A DNA stretch of 64,000 nucleotides from an uncultured Bacteroides sp. (GTDB taxonomy: Bacteria; Bacteroidota; Bacteroidia; Bacteroidales; Bacteroidaceae). Shown piece by piece: positions 53,541 through 61,912 of this stretch. A program made the position numbers and the translations under genes. Every line of letters begins with the position of its first letter. The first letter of the stretch is position 1. The notes under the pieces were generated by a model. It was not told the origin of the DNA. It searched no databases and saw only the letters and a list, made by a program, of their open reading frames with translations. The stretch lies in contig CALULL010000017.1 in assembly GCA_944321465.1 (NCBI GenBank), positions 1 through 64,000 on the forward strand. The letters are read 5' to 3'.

Positions 53541-55367
53541 ATGAAGAAACCAAGACCTATAGAACTGCTGGCTCCGGCCAAGAATTTGGAGTGCGGCCTT
53601 GAGGCTGTGCGCCACGGGGCAGATGCCGTCTACATCGGTGCGCCCAGGTTCGGTGCCCGCGCCGCAGCCTCCAACTCGCTGGACGACATAGCTGCGCTGG
53701 CCGACTATGCCCACTTGTTCGGTGTGCGTGTCTACGTCACCGTCAACACCATTCTACGGGACGAAGAGTTGCAGGAGACCGAACGGATGATTTGGCAACT
53801 CTACCGCCGTGGCGTGGATGCCCTCATCGTGCAAGACATGGGCATAACCCGCCTCGACCTTCCGCCCATTCCCCTCCATGCCAGCACACAGATGGACAAC
53901 CGCACGCCCGAGAAGGTGCGCTTCCTGGCACAGGCTGGCTTCAGCCAGGTGGTACTGGCCCGCGAATTGTCGGTGCAGGACATCGGGCGCATCCACCAGG
54001 CTTGCCCCGACGTACCGCTCGAAGTGTTTGTCCACGGAGCCTTGTGCGTCAGCTACAGCGGGCAGTGCTACGTCAGCGAAGCCTGTTTTGGCCGCAGTGC
54101 CAACCGGGGGGAATGCGCCCAGTTCTGCCGCCTGCCCTTCTCGCTGGTCGATGCTGACGGCAAGACCATCGTCAGGAACAAGCACTTGCTGTCCTTGAAA
54201 GACCTTAACCAGAGCGAAGTGCTGGAAGAACTGCTCGATGCCGGAGCTTCCTCGCTCAAGATAGAAGGGCGGCTGAAGGATGTCTCCTATGTGAAGAACG
54301 TCACGGCGGCCTACCGCCAGCGGCTCGATGCCATCCTGGCGCGGCGGCCCGAGTATGTGCGTGCCTCCTCGGGCACGTGCCGCTACACGTTTGTTCCCAA
54401 GCTGGACAAGAGCTTCAGCCGTGGTTTCACCCACTACTTCCTGCATGGCCGACAGCCCGACATAGCTTCGCCCGACACGCCCAAGTCGCTGGGCGAGCCG
54501 GTAGGCACGCTGAAGGAGCAGCGTCCGGGCAGCCTGACGGTGGCCGGGCTGACTTCGTTTCACAACGGCGACGGGCTGTGCTACCTGGACGAACAAGGCC
54601 GCCTGCAAGGCTTCCGGGTGAACCGCGTCGAGGGAAACCGCCTCTATCCTGCCGGGCAGGTAGGGCGCATACGTCCCCGAACGCCTCTCTTCCGCAATTT
54701 CGACCAAGACTTCGAGCGGCTGTTGGAACGCCCCTCGGCCGAGCGCAGGATTGCCCTCGACCTGCGGCTCGAAGCAAACAGCTTCGGCTTCACCCTTACC
54801 CTCGTCGACGAAGACGGGCACAGCGTGGCCCTCGCCCTGCCGCTGGACAAGCAACTGGCCCGCACCCCGCAGACCGACAACCAGCGTGCCCAGCTTGCCA
54901 AGCTGGGGGGTACGCCTTTCGAAGCCCGCAATGTGGAGGTGGCGGCAGTGTCCGGCTATTTCATTCCGGCTTCCGAACTGGCCGACCTGCGGCGACGCGC
55001 CGTGGAGCGTCTTGTGGCCCTGCGGCGCACGTGTTACCGCCGCCAGCTGCGCGTGTGGAGTGACACGTCGCATCCCTTCCCGCAAACGTCGCTGACCTAT
55101 CTGGGCAACGTCTCCAACGCCCGGGCCCGCAGTTTCTACGCCGCCCACGGCGTGCGTGCGGTGGCTCCGGCCTTCGAGGTGGAGCACACGCCCGGCGCGG
55201 TGCTCATGTTCTGCCGCCACTGCCTGCGCTACAGCATGGGTTGGTGTCCCACTTACCAAAAGGGCCGTTCGCCCTACCGTGAACCCTATTATCTTGTGTC
55301 TGACGATGGCCGTCGCTTTCGCCTGACGTTCGATTGCAAACATTGTCAGATGCTGGTCGGCCAGTGA
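53541..55367 (+). CDS. U32 family peptidase-like protein with DUF3656 (RlhA-type RNA hydroxylation)
   Basis: A 608-residue protein. The N-terminal U32 domain shows RPIELLAPAKNLECGLEAVRHGADAVYIG (by pieces). The Cys-rich signature follows: ALCVSYSGQCYVSEACFGRS then NRGECAQFCRLPF (about residues 170-210), which fits the cysteine set that U32 RNA-hydroxylation proteins need. A DUF3656-like middle part follows, and a C-terminal CRHCLRYSMGW and DCKHC add four Cys. This architecture matches RlhA (23S rRNA cytidine hydroxylation) more than the shorter TrhP. It starts 64 bases after metA and may be cotranscribed. Confidence 0.88.
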   Translation: MKKPRPIELLAPAKNLECGLEAVRHGADAVYIGAPRFGARAAASNSLDDIAALADYAHLFGVRVYVTVNTILRDEELQETERMIWQLYRRGVDALIVQDMGITRLDLPPIPLHASTQMDNRTPEKVRFLAQAGFSQVVLARELSVQDIGRIHQACPDVPLEVFVHGALCVSYSGQCYVSEACFGRSANRGECAQFCRLPFSLVDADGKTIVRNKHLLSLKDLNQSEVLEELLDAGASSLKIEGRLKDVSYVKNVTAAYRQRLDAILARRPEYVRASSGTCRYTFVPKLDKSFSRGFTHYFLHGRQPDIASPDTPKSLGEPVGTLKEQRPGSLTVAGLTSFHNGDGLCYLDEQGRLQGFRVNRVEGNRLYPAGQVGRIRPRTPLFRNFDQDFERLLERPSAERRIALDLRLEANSFGFTLTLVDEDGHSVALALPLDKQLARTPQTDNQRAQLAKLGGTPFEARNVEVAAVSGYFIPASELADLRRRAVERLVALRRTCYRRQLRVWSDTSHPFPQTSLTYLGNVSNARARSFYAAHGVRAVAPAFEVEHTPGAVLMFCRHCLRYSMGWCPTYQKGRSPYREPYYLVSDDGRRFRLTFDCKHCQMLVGQ

Positions 55368-55375
55368 AGTTGCCG

Positions 55376-56116
55376 TCAGCCGTCGGAGGCTGTGGCCAGG
55401 GCCAGGATGCTGATGCTCACGCCGGGGGCCTGTGCTACGGCTTCGGCACAGGCGCAGAGAGTGGCACCGGTCGTCAGCACGTCGTCAATCAGCAACACGT
55501 GCCGCCCCGCGAGCCTTTCGGGGTGGAGCAGGCGGAAGATGCCTTCGACGTTTTCCCAGCGTTCGTAGACGCTTTTGTGCGTCTGCGATGCGGTATCCTT
55601 GCAACGCTCCACGGCCCCCGTCTCTACCGGCAGGCCCGTGACAGTTGCCACGCCGTTTGCCAGTTGTTCGCTTTGGTTGTAGCCGCGTTGTCTCTGCTTG
55701 CGCCGGTGCAGGGGTACCGGCACCAGCACGTCGATGCTCTCGAAGAAGCCGGTTGCCGACAGTTCGGCGGCCATTGCCCGTCCCAGTTCCACGCCTATGT
55801 CGGGTCGTCCGCCGTACTTCAGCAGGTGGATGGTGTGGCTGAAGCCGCTTTTGCGCCGGTAATAGAGGTAGGCCGTGGCACGCTCTACGGTGACGAGTCC
55901 CCAGAACATGTCCTTCACGGCGTTGTCGGGGCGCAGGTGAAAGCCGGTGCGCGGCATGTCGATGTCGCAGTGCAGGCAGAAGAACTTCTCGCCCTCGATC
56001 AGCGGCTTGCCGCAGACGAGGCACAGGCGGGGAAAGAATAGCTCGACCAGTCCCTGCCACCAGCGCGACAGGGCGCGTGTGGCGCGGTTGTACTTGTTTC
56101 GGCCGTTTACGTCCAT
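55376..56116 (-). CDS. comF: ComF family phosphoribosyltransferase-like protein
   Basis: A 246-residue protein. It has an N-terminal zinc ribbon (CLVCGKPL and CLHCDID, about residues 30-50) and a phosphoribosyltransferase fold with the PRPP loop VLLIDDVLTTGATL near residue 215, plus the PVPLHRRKQRQRGYNQSE motif. ComF proteins help single-stranded DNA handling in natural competence, but many carriers are not known to be transformable. The start at 56116 (MDVNGRNKYN) avoids an extension into repeat array 12. It is convergent with the U32 gene (8-base gap). Confidence 0.92.
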   Translation of the reverse strand: MDVNGRNKYNRATRALSRWWQGLVELFFPRLCLVCGKPLIEGEKFFCLHCDIDMPRTGFHLRPDNAVKDMFWGLVTVERATAYLYYRRKSGFSHTIHLLKYGGRPDIGVELGRAMAAELSATGFFESIDVLVPVPLHRRKQRQRGYNQSEQLANGVATVTGLPVETGAVERCKDTASQTHKSVYERWENVEGIFRLLHPERLAGRHVLLIDDVLTTGATLCACAEAVAQAPGVSISILALATASDG

Positions 56117-56196
56117 ATCCTTGTCATTTTGTGTGGGGGTGTCGCTCCGGGGGCGCATGTGCGTGTGCCGCATGGCGTAATAGCCCGCCGCAGCCG

Positions 56197-56278
56197 CCCT
56201 ACCTTTGCTCCCTTGCCGGCACACCTGTGCCAGCAGGCGGGCAAAGGCGCGCTCCCGGCAGGGCACAGGTGTGCCGGC
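56197..56278. repeat. 22-bp-pitch palindromic array 12 (four units)
   Basis: Units start at 56197, 56219, 56241 and 56263; centres read CCT, CCT, AGG, AGG. It lies 43 bases past the stop of the lipocalin-like gene and 80 bases upstream of comF. The first unit contains TACCTTTG, which also fits a plus-strand -7 box, although no plus-strand gene follows. Confidence 0.88.
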
Positions 56279-56320
56279 AAGGGCGTTCTTCCTCGGGGCG
56301 GACGCGGCAGCCCCTTGGTT

Positions 56321-57004
56321 CTATTTTTCGGATAGAGACAGCACGTTGATGCCTACTACCTGATAGACGCTCGTGTAGGTCTTCCCGAAGCCTTCGTCCG
56401 TCTTGCCTGCGTCGACCACCTCCAGCTCGGCATACACCGGGGTCCCGTTCTTGATGCCTCCGGTCAGCTTGTCGTATTCCTGCGCCAGTCTGCCCGTTTT
56501 GTCCACCACCCAGCGGGCCAGCGAGTCGCCGGCGGGGGTGAACGAGCGCGTTTCGTGGGCCAGCACCAGAGTCCCCTTCGTCAGGAAACGTTGCTCGCCT
56601 GTGGCCGTTGCCTGAGGCGAGGGTGCCTGTCCGTCCGTCTGCCCGTCGGCCTTCCGGGCGAAGCGCAGCGTGAGCTGCTTCTTTCTCACCACGAGGCTGT
56701 CCGGGGTAAGTTTCTCCACCACGAACGTATCGGTGGCGGGGATGGTGCGCCCGTTCCCGAGGCTCTTGCCCGAGAGTATCAGCCGGTCGCCCTCCCGTTG
56801 CCAGGTTTCGTATTGCAGGGTGGCCATGCCGATGGACGATGCTTTTCCGCCGGGTTGCAGCGAGAAGCCTTGCGAGAGGTGTTCCATGCCGGGGACGGGG
56901 GCCGTCCATTCCCCCTCGATGCCTGTGGTTGGCGTACATGCCGCCAATGCCGCCGCGATGGCCAGTCCGCTTGCGGCGGTCCATAGATGCTTGTCTTTTG
57001 TCAT
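56321..57004 (-). CDS. Lipocalin-like / NlpE-type lipoprotein
   Basis: A 227-residue lipoprotein with lipobox ALAAC (Cys23). The first half (about 30-130) starts GIEGEWTAPVPGM and is beta-rich, ending DSLVVRKKQLTLRF, which resembles lipocalin-like Bacteroides domains. The second half (about 145-227: QRFLTKGTLVLAHETRSFTP, PVYAELEVVD) resembles the NlpE C-terminal OB domain that senses outer-membrane stress. No Cys pair is visible in the domains. The start at 57004 (MTKDKHLW) gives a proper signal peptide. Confidence 0.78.
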   Translation of the reverse strand: MTKDKHLWTAASGLAIAAALAACTPTTGIEGEWTAPVPGMEHLSQGFSLQPGGKASSIGMATLQYETWQREGDRLILSGKSLGNGRTIPATDTFVVEKLTPDSLVVRKKQLTLRFARKADGQTDGQAPSPQATATGEQRFLTKGTLVLAHETRSFTPAGDSLARWVVDKTGRLAQEYDKLTGGIKNGTPVYAELEVVDAGKTDEGFGKTYTSVYQVVGINVLSLSEK

Positions 57005-57089
57005 GTTCGTTTGTTTTTGATGTCGGTTGGTTGGCACTCCTCCGTCGGCGTGTTCCGTGTCCGGAGGCAGTGTTGTGTGTGTATGGCTG

Positions 57090-57097
57090 CAAAAGTA
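57090..57097 (-). promoter_or_regulatory. -7 box for the lipocalin-like gene
   Basis: TACTTTTG on the minus strand, 86 bases from the start. Confidence 0.5.
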
Positions 57098-57210
57098 GTC
57101 AAATCCTGTAGTTTCCGGTTGGCAAGGGAGACTTTTTTCTTAACGCCTTAGCTCTCAGCACGGGCTGCTCGAAATTCTGCCTTTTGCGAGGTTATTCCGC
57201 AGAAATGTCG

Positions 57211-57218
57211 TAAGTTTG
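57211..57218 (+). promoter_or_regulatory. -7 box for the DUF5106-Nudix-TPR cluster
   Basis: TAAGTTTG, 36 bases upstream of the ATG at 57255. Confidence 0.5.
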
Positions 57219-57254
57219 TGCCCTTACTATACATTAGGTTAACTGTAGGACAAT

Positions 57255-58220
57255 ATGAATAGACAATACGTGTGCGCACTGGCCTTGGCGTTGGCTTTGG
57301 CTTCGTGCGGCGGACGTGCGCAGGACACTGCCCGCCCGGAGGGAGACAGCGTGGCCGTCGGCGCGGAAACCGCACAGAGCGGGGCGGTGCAGGAGTTCCC
57401 CTATCCGGCCATTCCCGACGTGCTGCGCAAGCCCGAGGAGCGCAAGGACTACCTGCTGCGCCACTTCTGGGACAACTTTGATTTCTCGGACAGCACGCTG
57501 GTGGACAACCGCGACGTGACCGAGCAGGGCTTCGTCAATCAGATAGCTCTGCTGGTCGATGACACCACCCCCGACGAGCTGAGGCAAGCCAGCATCGACA
57601 ATCTGTGCAACGGCATGGAGCGTCAGGCCCACGCCCGCTCCAAGTTCCTGACACTGATGGAGGACTACCTCTACAGTCCCAACTCGCCCCTCTACAACGA
57701 GGCCCTCTACGCGCTGTGCCTGCGGCGCATGGCGGGCAGCACCTATCTGGACGAGGCACGGCGCAGCACCCTGCGCTTCCGCCTGAAACTGGTGGAGCGC
57801 AACATGCCCGGGCGCGTGGCCGAGGACTTCGACTACTACCGCCCCGACGGGGGACGGGGCAGCCTGCACTCCACGCCGGTGGCGGGCGACAGGCTGTTGC
57901 TGTTGTTCTACGACCCCGAATGCTCGAACTGCCACGAGACGTTGCTGCGCATGGCCTCGGACAAGGCCTTGGCCAAGGCTGTGCGAGGCGGACGGCTGAC
58001 GGTGCTGGCCGTCTACACCGAAGGCAACGAACAGGCGTTCAGGCAGTCGCTGCCCGACCTGCCCGAGGGGTGGATAGTGGCCACCGACCGCGAGGAAGTG
58101 AAGGCGCAGGCCCTCTACGACCTGAAGGCCATGCCGTCGCTCTACTTGCTGGACGGCAATAAGACGGTGGTGCTGAAGGATGCCACCTACGACCGCATCG
58201 CTTCGGAGCTGGGCCTGTGA
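57255..58220 (+). CDS. DUF5106 lipoprotein with thioredoxin-like domain
   Basis: A 321-residue lipoprotein: LALALALASC lipobox (Cys16). The N-terminal part (about 50-170) is the helical DUF5106 domain (YPAIPDVLRKPEERKDYLLR, HFWDNFDFSD). The C-terminal part is thioredoxin-like with CSNC (about residue 224, FYDPECSNCHETL) and a cis-Pro loop (MPSLYLLD). It fits periplasmic disulfide or redox chemistry; partners unknown. First gene in a run with Nudix, TPR and barrel genes. Confidence 0.88.
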   Translation: MNRQYVCALALALALASCGGRAQDTARPEGDSVAVGAETAQSGAVQEFPYPAIPDVLRKPEERKDYLLRHFWDNFDFSDSTLVDNRDVTEQGFVNQIALLVDDTTPDELRQASIDNLCNGMERQAHARSKFLTLMEDYLYSPNSPLYNEALYALCLRRMAGSTYLDEARRSTLRFRLKLVERNMPGRVAEDFDYYRPDGGRGSLHSTPVAGDRLLLLFYDPECSNCHETLLRMASDKALAKAVRGGRLTVLAVYTEGNEQAFRQSLPDLPEGWIVATDREEVKAQALYDLKAMPSLYLLDGNKTVVLKDATYDRIASELGL

Positions 58221-58273
58221 GGCTGGCATTCCTCTGCGGCGACGCAAAACCCTTAACAGAACACAAGACAGAC

Positions 58274-58810
58274 ATGGAACATCCGCTTTCTTTATTCCGC
58301 TACTGCCCCAAGTGCGGTTCTCCGCGCTTCGGGGAACATAACTTTAAGTCGAAGCGTTGTGCCGACTGCGGCTTCACCTATTACTTTAATTCGTCGGCGG
58401 CCACCGTAGCCCTCATCTTCAACGACCGGGGCGAGTTGCTGGTGTGTCGCCGGGCCAAAGACCCGGCCAAGGGTACGCTGGACTTGCCGGGCGGCTTCAT
58501 CGACATGTACGAGACGGGCGAGGAAGGCGTTGCCCGTGAAGTGAAAGAGGAAACGGGGCTGGTGGTGACGCGTGCCGAGTACGTGTTCTCGCTGCCCAAC
58601 CGTTACCTGTATTCGGGCTTTCTGGTGCATACGCTCGACTTGTTCTACCGCTGCTCGGTGGCGGACACCCTGCACTATGCGGCTATGGACGACGTTGCCG
58701 ATGCCTTTTTCATGCCTTTGAGCCGCCTCTGCCCGGAGGACTTCGGCTTAGAGTCTATCCGGCAGGGAGTGGCGCGGTTGCTGGCGAACGAAAACGAGAA
58801 AAGACTATGA
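58274..58810 (+). CDS. Nudix hydrolase with N-terminal zinc ribbon
   Basis: A 178-residue cytoplasmic enzyme. The zinc ribbon is YCPKCGSPRF and RCADCGF. The Nudix box GGFIDMYETGEEGVAREVKE followed by ETGL fits GX5EX7REUXEEXGU exactly. The arrangement resembles NudC/ADP-ribose pyrophosphatase-like Nudix proteins, but the substrate (NADH, ADP-ribose, nucleotide sugar) cannot be told. The stop overlaps the next start by four bases. The start at 58274 is chosen because the frame upstream overlaps the DUF5106 gene. Confidence 0.9.
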   Translation: MEHPLSLFRYCPKCGSPRFGEHNFKSKRCADCGFTYYFNSSAATVALIFNDRGELLVCRRAKDPAKGTLDLPGGFIDMYETGEEGVAREVKEETGLVVTRAEYVFSLPNRYLYSGFLVHTLDLFYRCSVADTLHYAAMDDVADAFFMPLSRLCPEDFGLESIRQGVARLLANENEKRL

Positions 58811-61800
58811 GACGGACAATGATTACCCTGCTTTGTGCCGCCCTGTGCTGCGGCACGGCCGTGTCGGCAGCGGCACAGACAGCTGGGGGCGAACGGACGC
58901 CCCGCAACCTCTACGAGGAAGGCGAGCGGCTCTTTGACCGGCAGGCCTACTCGGCCTCGCTGGCACCTCTGAGGGCCTTCTTGAGGCAGACGGATGAGAA
59001 AGGTGCCGACGCGTCGCAGACATCCTGCCGCATGGAGGCCGAGTACATGCTGGCCTGTGCGGCCTACGAACTGGAGGATGCCGACCGCCTGAAGCAGCTG
59101 GCCGACTTCCTGAGCCGCTATCCCGATGCTCCCCATGCCAACCGCATACGGGCTTTGATGGCTTCGGTGCTTTTCTATGACAAGGACTATGCGGGGGCTT
59201 TGGAACACTTTGACCGCGTGCGCTTTGAGACTCTTTCCGTGGCCGACCGCGACGACATGACCTATCGGCGTGCTTTGTGCAGCCTCAAGACGGGCGACCT
59301 CTCGCAAGCCTCGGTGTGGTTCAAGACGCTCCAGGCCCTCAGCCCCGGCTATGGGGCCGACTGCGCCTACTACTTGGCCTACATCCGCTACACGCAGAAG
59401 GACTACGACCGGGCTTTGCGTGGTTTTCAGTCCTTGCAGGACGATGCGAAGTACGGTCTGCTGGTGCCCTACTACATTGCCGAGATACATTTGGCCTGCG
59501 GGCGGTATGGCGAGGCCGCTGCGGTGGCCGAGCGGTACATTGCGGCCCATCCCCGGCAGGAAAACGTGGGCGAGATGCATCGCGTGCTGGGGACGGCCCG
59601 CTACTATGCGGGCGACTACCGCCAGGCGCGGGAGCCGTTTGCCGCTTATCGTCGGCTGTTGCCCTCGGGCGAAATGCCCCGGCGCGACGCGCTCTACATG
59701 GAGGCGTTGGCCGACTATCGGTGCGGCGTGTTCACCCCCGTGCCCGGCCTGCTGGGCGACGTGGCCGGGCCGGACGATGCACTGACGCAGAATGCCTACC
59801 TGCACATGGGGCTGGCTTACCTGCAACTGGCCGACAAGAACAAGGCACGCATGGCCTTTGAGCAGGCGGCAGCTTCGGATGCCGACCCGGGCGTGAAGGA
59901 ACAGGCTGCCTACAACTACGCCCTTTGCATCCACGAGACGGCCTTCGACCCCTTTGGGCAGTCGGTGGGGGTGTTCGAGCGGTTTCTTAACGATTATCCC
60001 CGTTCGCCCTATGCCGACCGCATAAGCGGCTATCTGGTGGATGTCTACCTGACGACCCGCAGCTACGGGGCGGCCCTTGAGTCGATAGAACGCATAGCCA
60101 GGCCCGGCACCACCCTGCTGAAGGCCAAGCAACGCATCCTGTTCCAAATCGGCACCCAGCAGTTTGCCGGTGGGCAGCTGGCAGAGTCGATAGGCAGCTT
60201 TACGAAGAGCATAGCCTTGGGCAACCTTGATGCCGGTACGCGCGGCGATGCGCTCTACTGGCGCGGCGAGGCTTATTACCGTACAGGGCAGATGGACAAG
60301 GCCGAGGCCGACCTGAATGCCTATCGCTCGCTGTCGGTGGGACGTGGCACACAGACCTACGCCTTGGCCTACTACAACCTGGGATACATAGCCTTCCATC
60401 GCAAGCAATACGACCTGGCGCGCGAACGCTTCCTTGAGTTCCTGCGGCAAGACCAGGAACATAACAACGACTTGCTGGCCGATGCTTGCAACCGGGTGGG
60501 CGACTGCTACCTGCAAGGCCGGTACTTCGACGAGGCAGCCCGTTACTACACCCGGGCCGAAAGCATGGGAGCTGCAACGGGCGACTATTCCTACTATCAG
60601 CTTGCGCTGGTGGCCGGTCTTCAGAAAGACTATCATGGGAAGGTGCGTCTGCTGGGGCAGCTGGCCGAACGCTATCCGTCCTCCTCCTATCTGGCGGATG
60701 CGCTCTACGAGACAGGGCGTGCCTACGTTCAGGACGGAGACAGCCGCCGGGCCATCGATGCCTTCAAGCGGCTGGTGAAACGCTATCCCGACAGCCCGGT
60801 ATCCCGCAAGGCCGCAGCCGAGATAGGTCTGCTGTATTATCAGAACGGGGATTACAACCGGGCAGTTTCCGCCTACAAGGACGTATTGACCGACTATCCA
60901 GGCAGCGAGGAAGCACGCCTGGCTCTGCGTGACCTGAAGTCCATTTATGTGGATGCCAACCGGGTGGACGAGTTTGCTCGTCTGGTGGCTTCGTTGCCCG
61001 GGCAGGTGCGTTTCGAGGCAAGCGAACAAGACTCGCTCACCTATGTAGCCGCCGAGCGGCAGTACATGAAAGGCAACGACGAGGCAGCCAAGCAGAGCTT
61101 CGAGCACTATCTGACGGCATACCCGGACGGGGCTTTCGGCCTGAACGCCCACTACAACCTCTGTTTGCTGGCTAAGAAGAGGGGCGACAAGGAACAGGTG
61201 TTGACCCATGCTGGCAGCGTGTTGCGCTATCCTGACAGCCCTTACGCCGAGGAAGCCCTCTTGATGCACGCCGAGGTGCTGTTCAACCAAAAACGTTACG
61301 AGGAAGCTTTGGCCGACTACCGGCAGTTGCAGGCCCGCGCCTCTACGTCCGAACGTCGCCAGTTGGGAATGCTGGGGACGCTGCGCTGTGCAGTCCTTAC
61401 GGAAGACCACGCAGAGGCAATCCAGGCCGCGACGGCTTTGCTGGGCGAGGCCAAGCTGTCGCCCGAACTGCGCACCGAGGCTCTTTATGCCCGTGCCAAG
61501 GCCCGGCTGGAACGCGGGGAAGAGTCCAAGGCTCTGCCCGACTTGCAACTGCTGGCTGCCGACACCCGTACACAGGAAGGGGCAGAGGCAAAGTATCTGC
61601 TCGCCCTTTTGCACTATGGCGAGAAAGATTATGCCGGTGCCGAGAAGGAGATACTCGACTACATCGAGCGCAGCACACCCCATGCCTATTGGCTGGCCCG
61701 TAGTTTTGTACTGTTGTCCGATGTCTATGTGGCTATGGGGAAAGACCTGGATGCCAGGCAGTATCTGCTTAGCCTGAAACAGAATTACACCGTCGATGAC

Positions 61801-61860
61801 GACATTCAGCCTATGATAGAAGAACGTCTCGCACGTCTGAAGTCGGCAACGGGTGAGTGA
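58807..61860 (+). CDS. Large exported tetratricopeptide repeat protein
   Basis: A 1017-residue protein with signal peptide ending at about residue 23 (GTAVSAAAQ). More than a dozen TPR/Sel1-like helical repeats fill the rest, with recurring cores such as YDRALRGFQSLQDDAKYGLL, YDLARERFLEFLRQ, SRRAIDAFKRLVKRYPDSP and YNRAVSAYKDVLTDYPGSE. The DYPGSE and RYPDSP pattern resembles YbgF/BamD-type TPR proteins of the periplasm. It probably scaffolds an envelope complex, perhaps with the barrel encoded next. Confidence 0.88.
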   Translation: MRRTMITLLCAALCCGTAVSAAAQTAGGERTPRNLYEEGERLFDRQAYSASLAPLRAFLRQTDEKGADASQTSCRMEAEYMLACAAYELEDADRLKQLADFLSRYPDAPHANRIRALMASVLFYDKDYAGALEHFDRVRFETLSVADRDDMTYRRALCSLKTGDLSQASVWFKTLQALSPGYGADCAYYLAYIRYTQKDYDRALRGFQSLQDDAKYGLLVPYYIAEIHLACGRYGEAAAVAERYIAAHPRQENVGEMHRVLGTARYYAGDYRQAREPFAAYRRLLPSGEMPRRDALYMEALADYRCGVFTPVPGLLGDVAGPDDALTQNAYLHMGLAYLQLADKNKARMAFEQAAASDADPGVKEQAAYNYALCIHETAFDPFGQSVGVFERFLNDYPRSPYADRISGYLVDVYLTTRSYGAALESIERIARPGTTLLKAKQRILFQIGTQQFAGGQLAESIGSFTKSIALGNLDAGTRGDALYWRGEAYYRTGQMDKAEADLNAYRSLSVGRGTQTYALAYYNLGYIAFHRKQYDLARERFLEFLRQDQEHNNDLLADACNRVGDCYLQGRYFDEAARYYTRAESMGAATGDYSYYQLALVAGLQKDYHGKVRLLGQLAERYPSSSYLADALYETGRAYVQDGDSRRAIDAFKRLVKRYPDSPVSRKAAAEIGLLYYQNGDYNRAVSAYKDVLTDYPGSEEARLALRDLKSIYVDANRVDEFARLVASLPGQVRFEASEQDSLTYVAAERQYMKGNDEAAKQSFEHYLTAYPDGAFGLNAHYNLCLLAKKRGDKEQVLTHAGSVLRYPDSPYAEEALLMHAEVLFNQKRYEEALADYRQLQARASTSERRQLGMLGTLRCAVLTEDHAEAIQAATALLGEAKLSPELRTEALYARAKARLERGEESKALPDLQLLAADTRTQEGAEAKYLLALLHYGEKDYAGAEKEILDYIERSTPHAYWLARSFVLLSDVYVAMGKDLDARQYLLSLKQNYTVDDDIQPMIEERLARLKSATGE

Positions 61861-61912
61861 ATCAGCGATGTAACTATATTCGTCCGTAGAAAAGAAACAG
61901 GTATTTAGAACA

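Noticed and set aside
10615..56278. CRISPR arrays as an explanation for the 22-bp repeats
   Set aside because: Spacers are only 6 bp and conserved in composition, each array has four units, and no cas gene is present.
10615..56278. Ordinary terminators as an explanation for the 22-bp repeats
   Set aside because: Units can form hairpins but no T run follows on either strand, and several arrays lie upstream of genes between divergent promoters.
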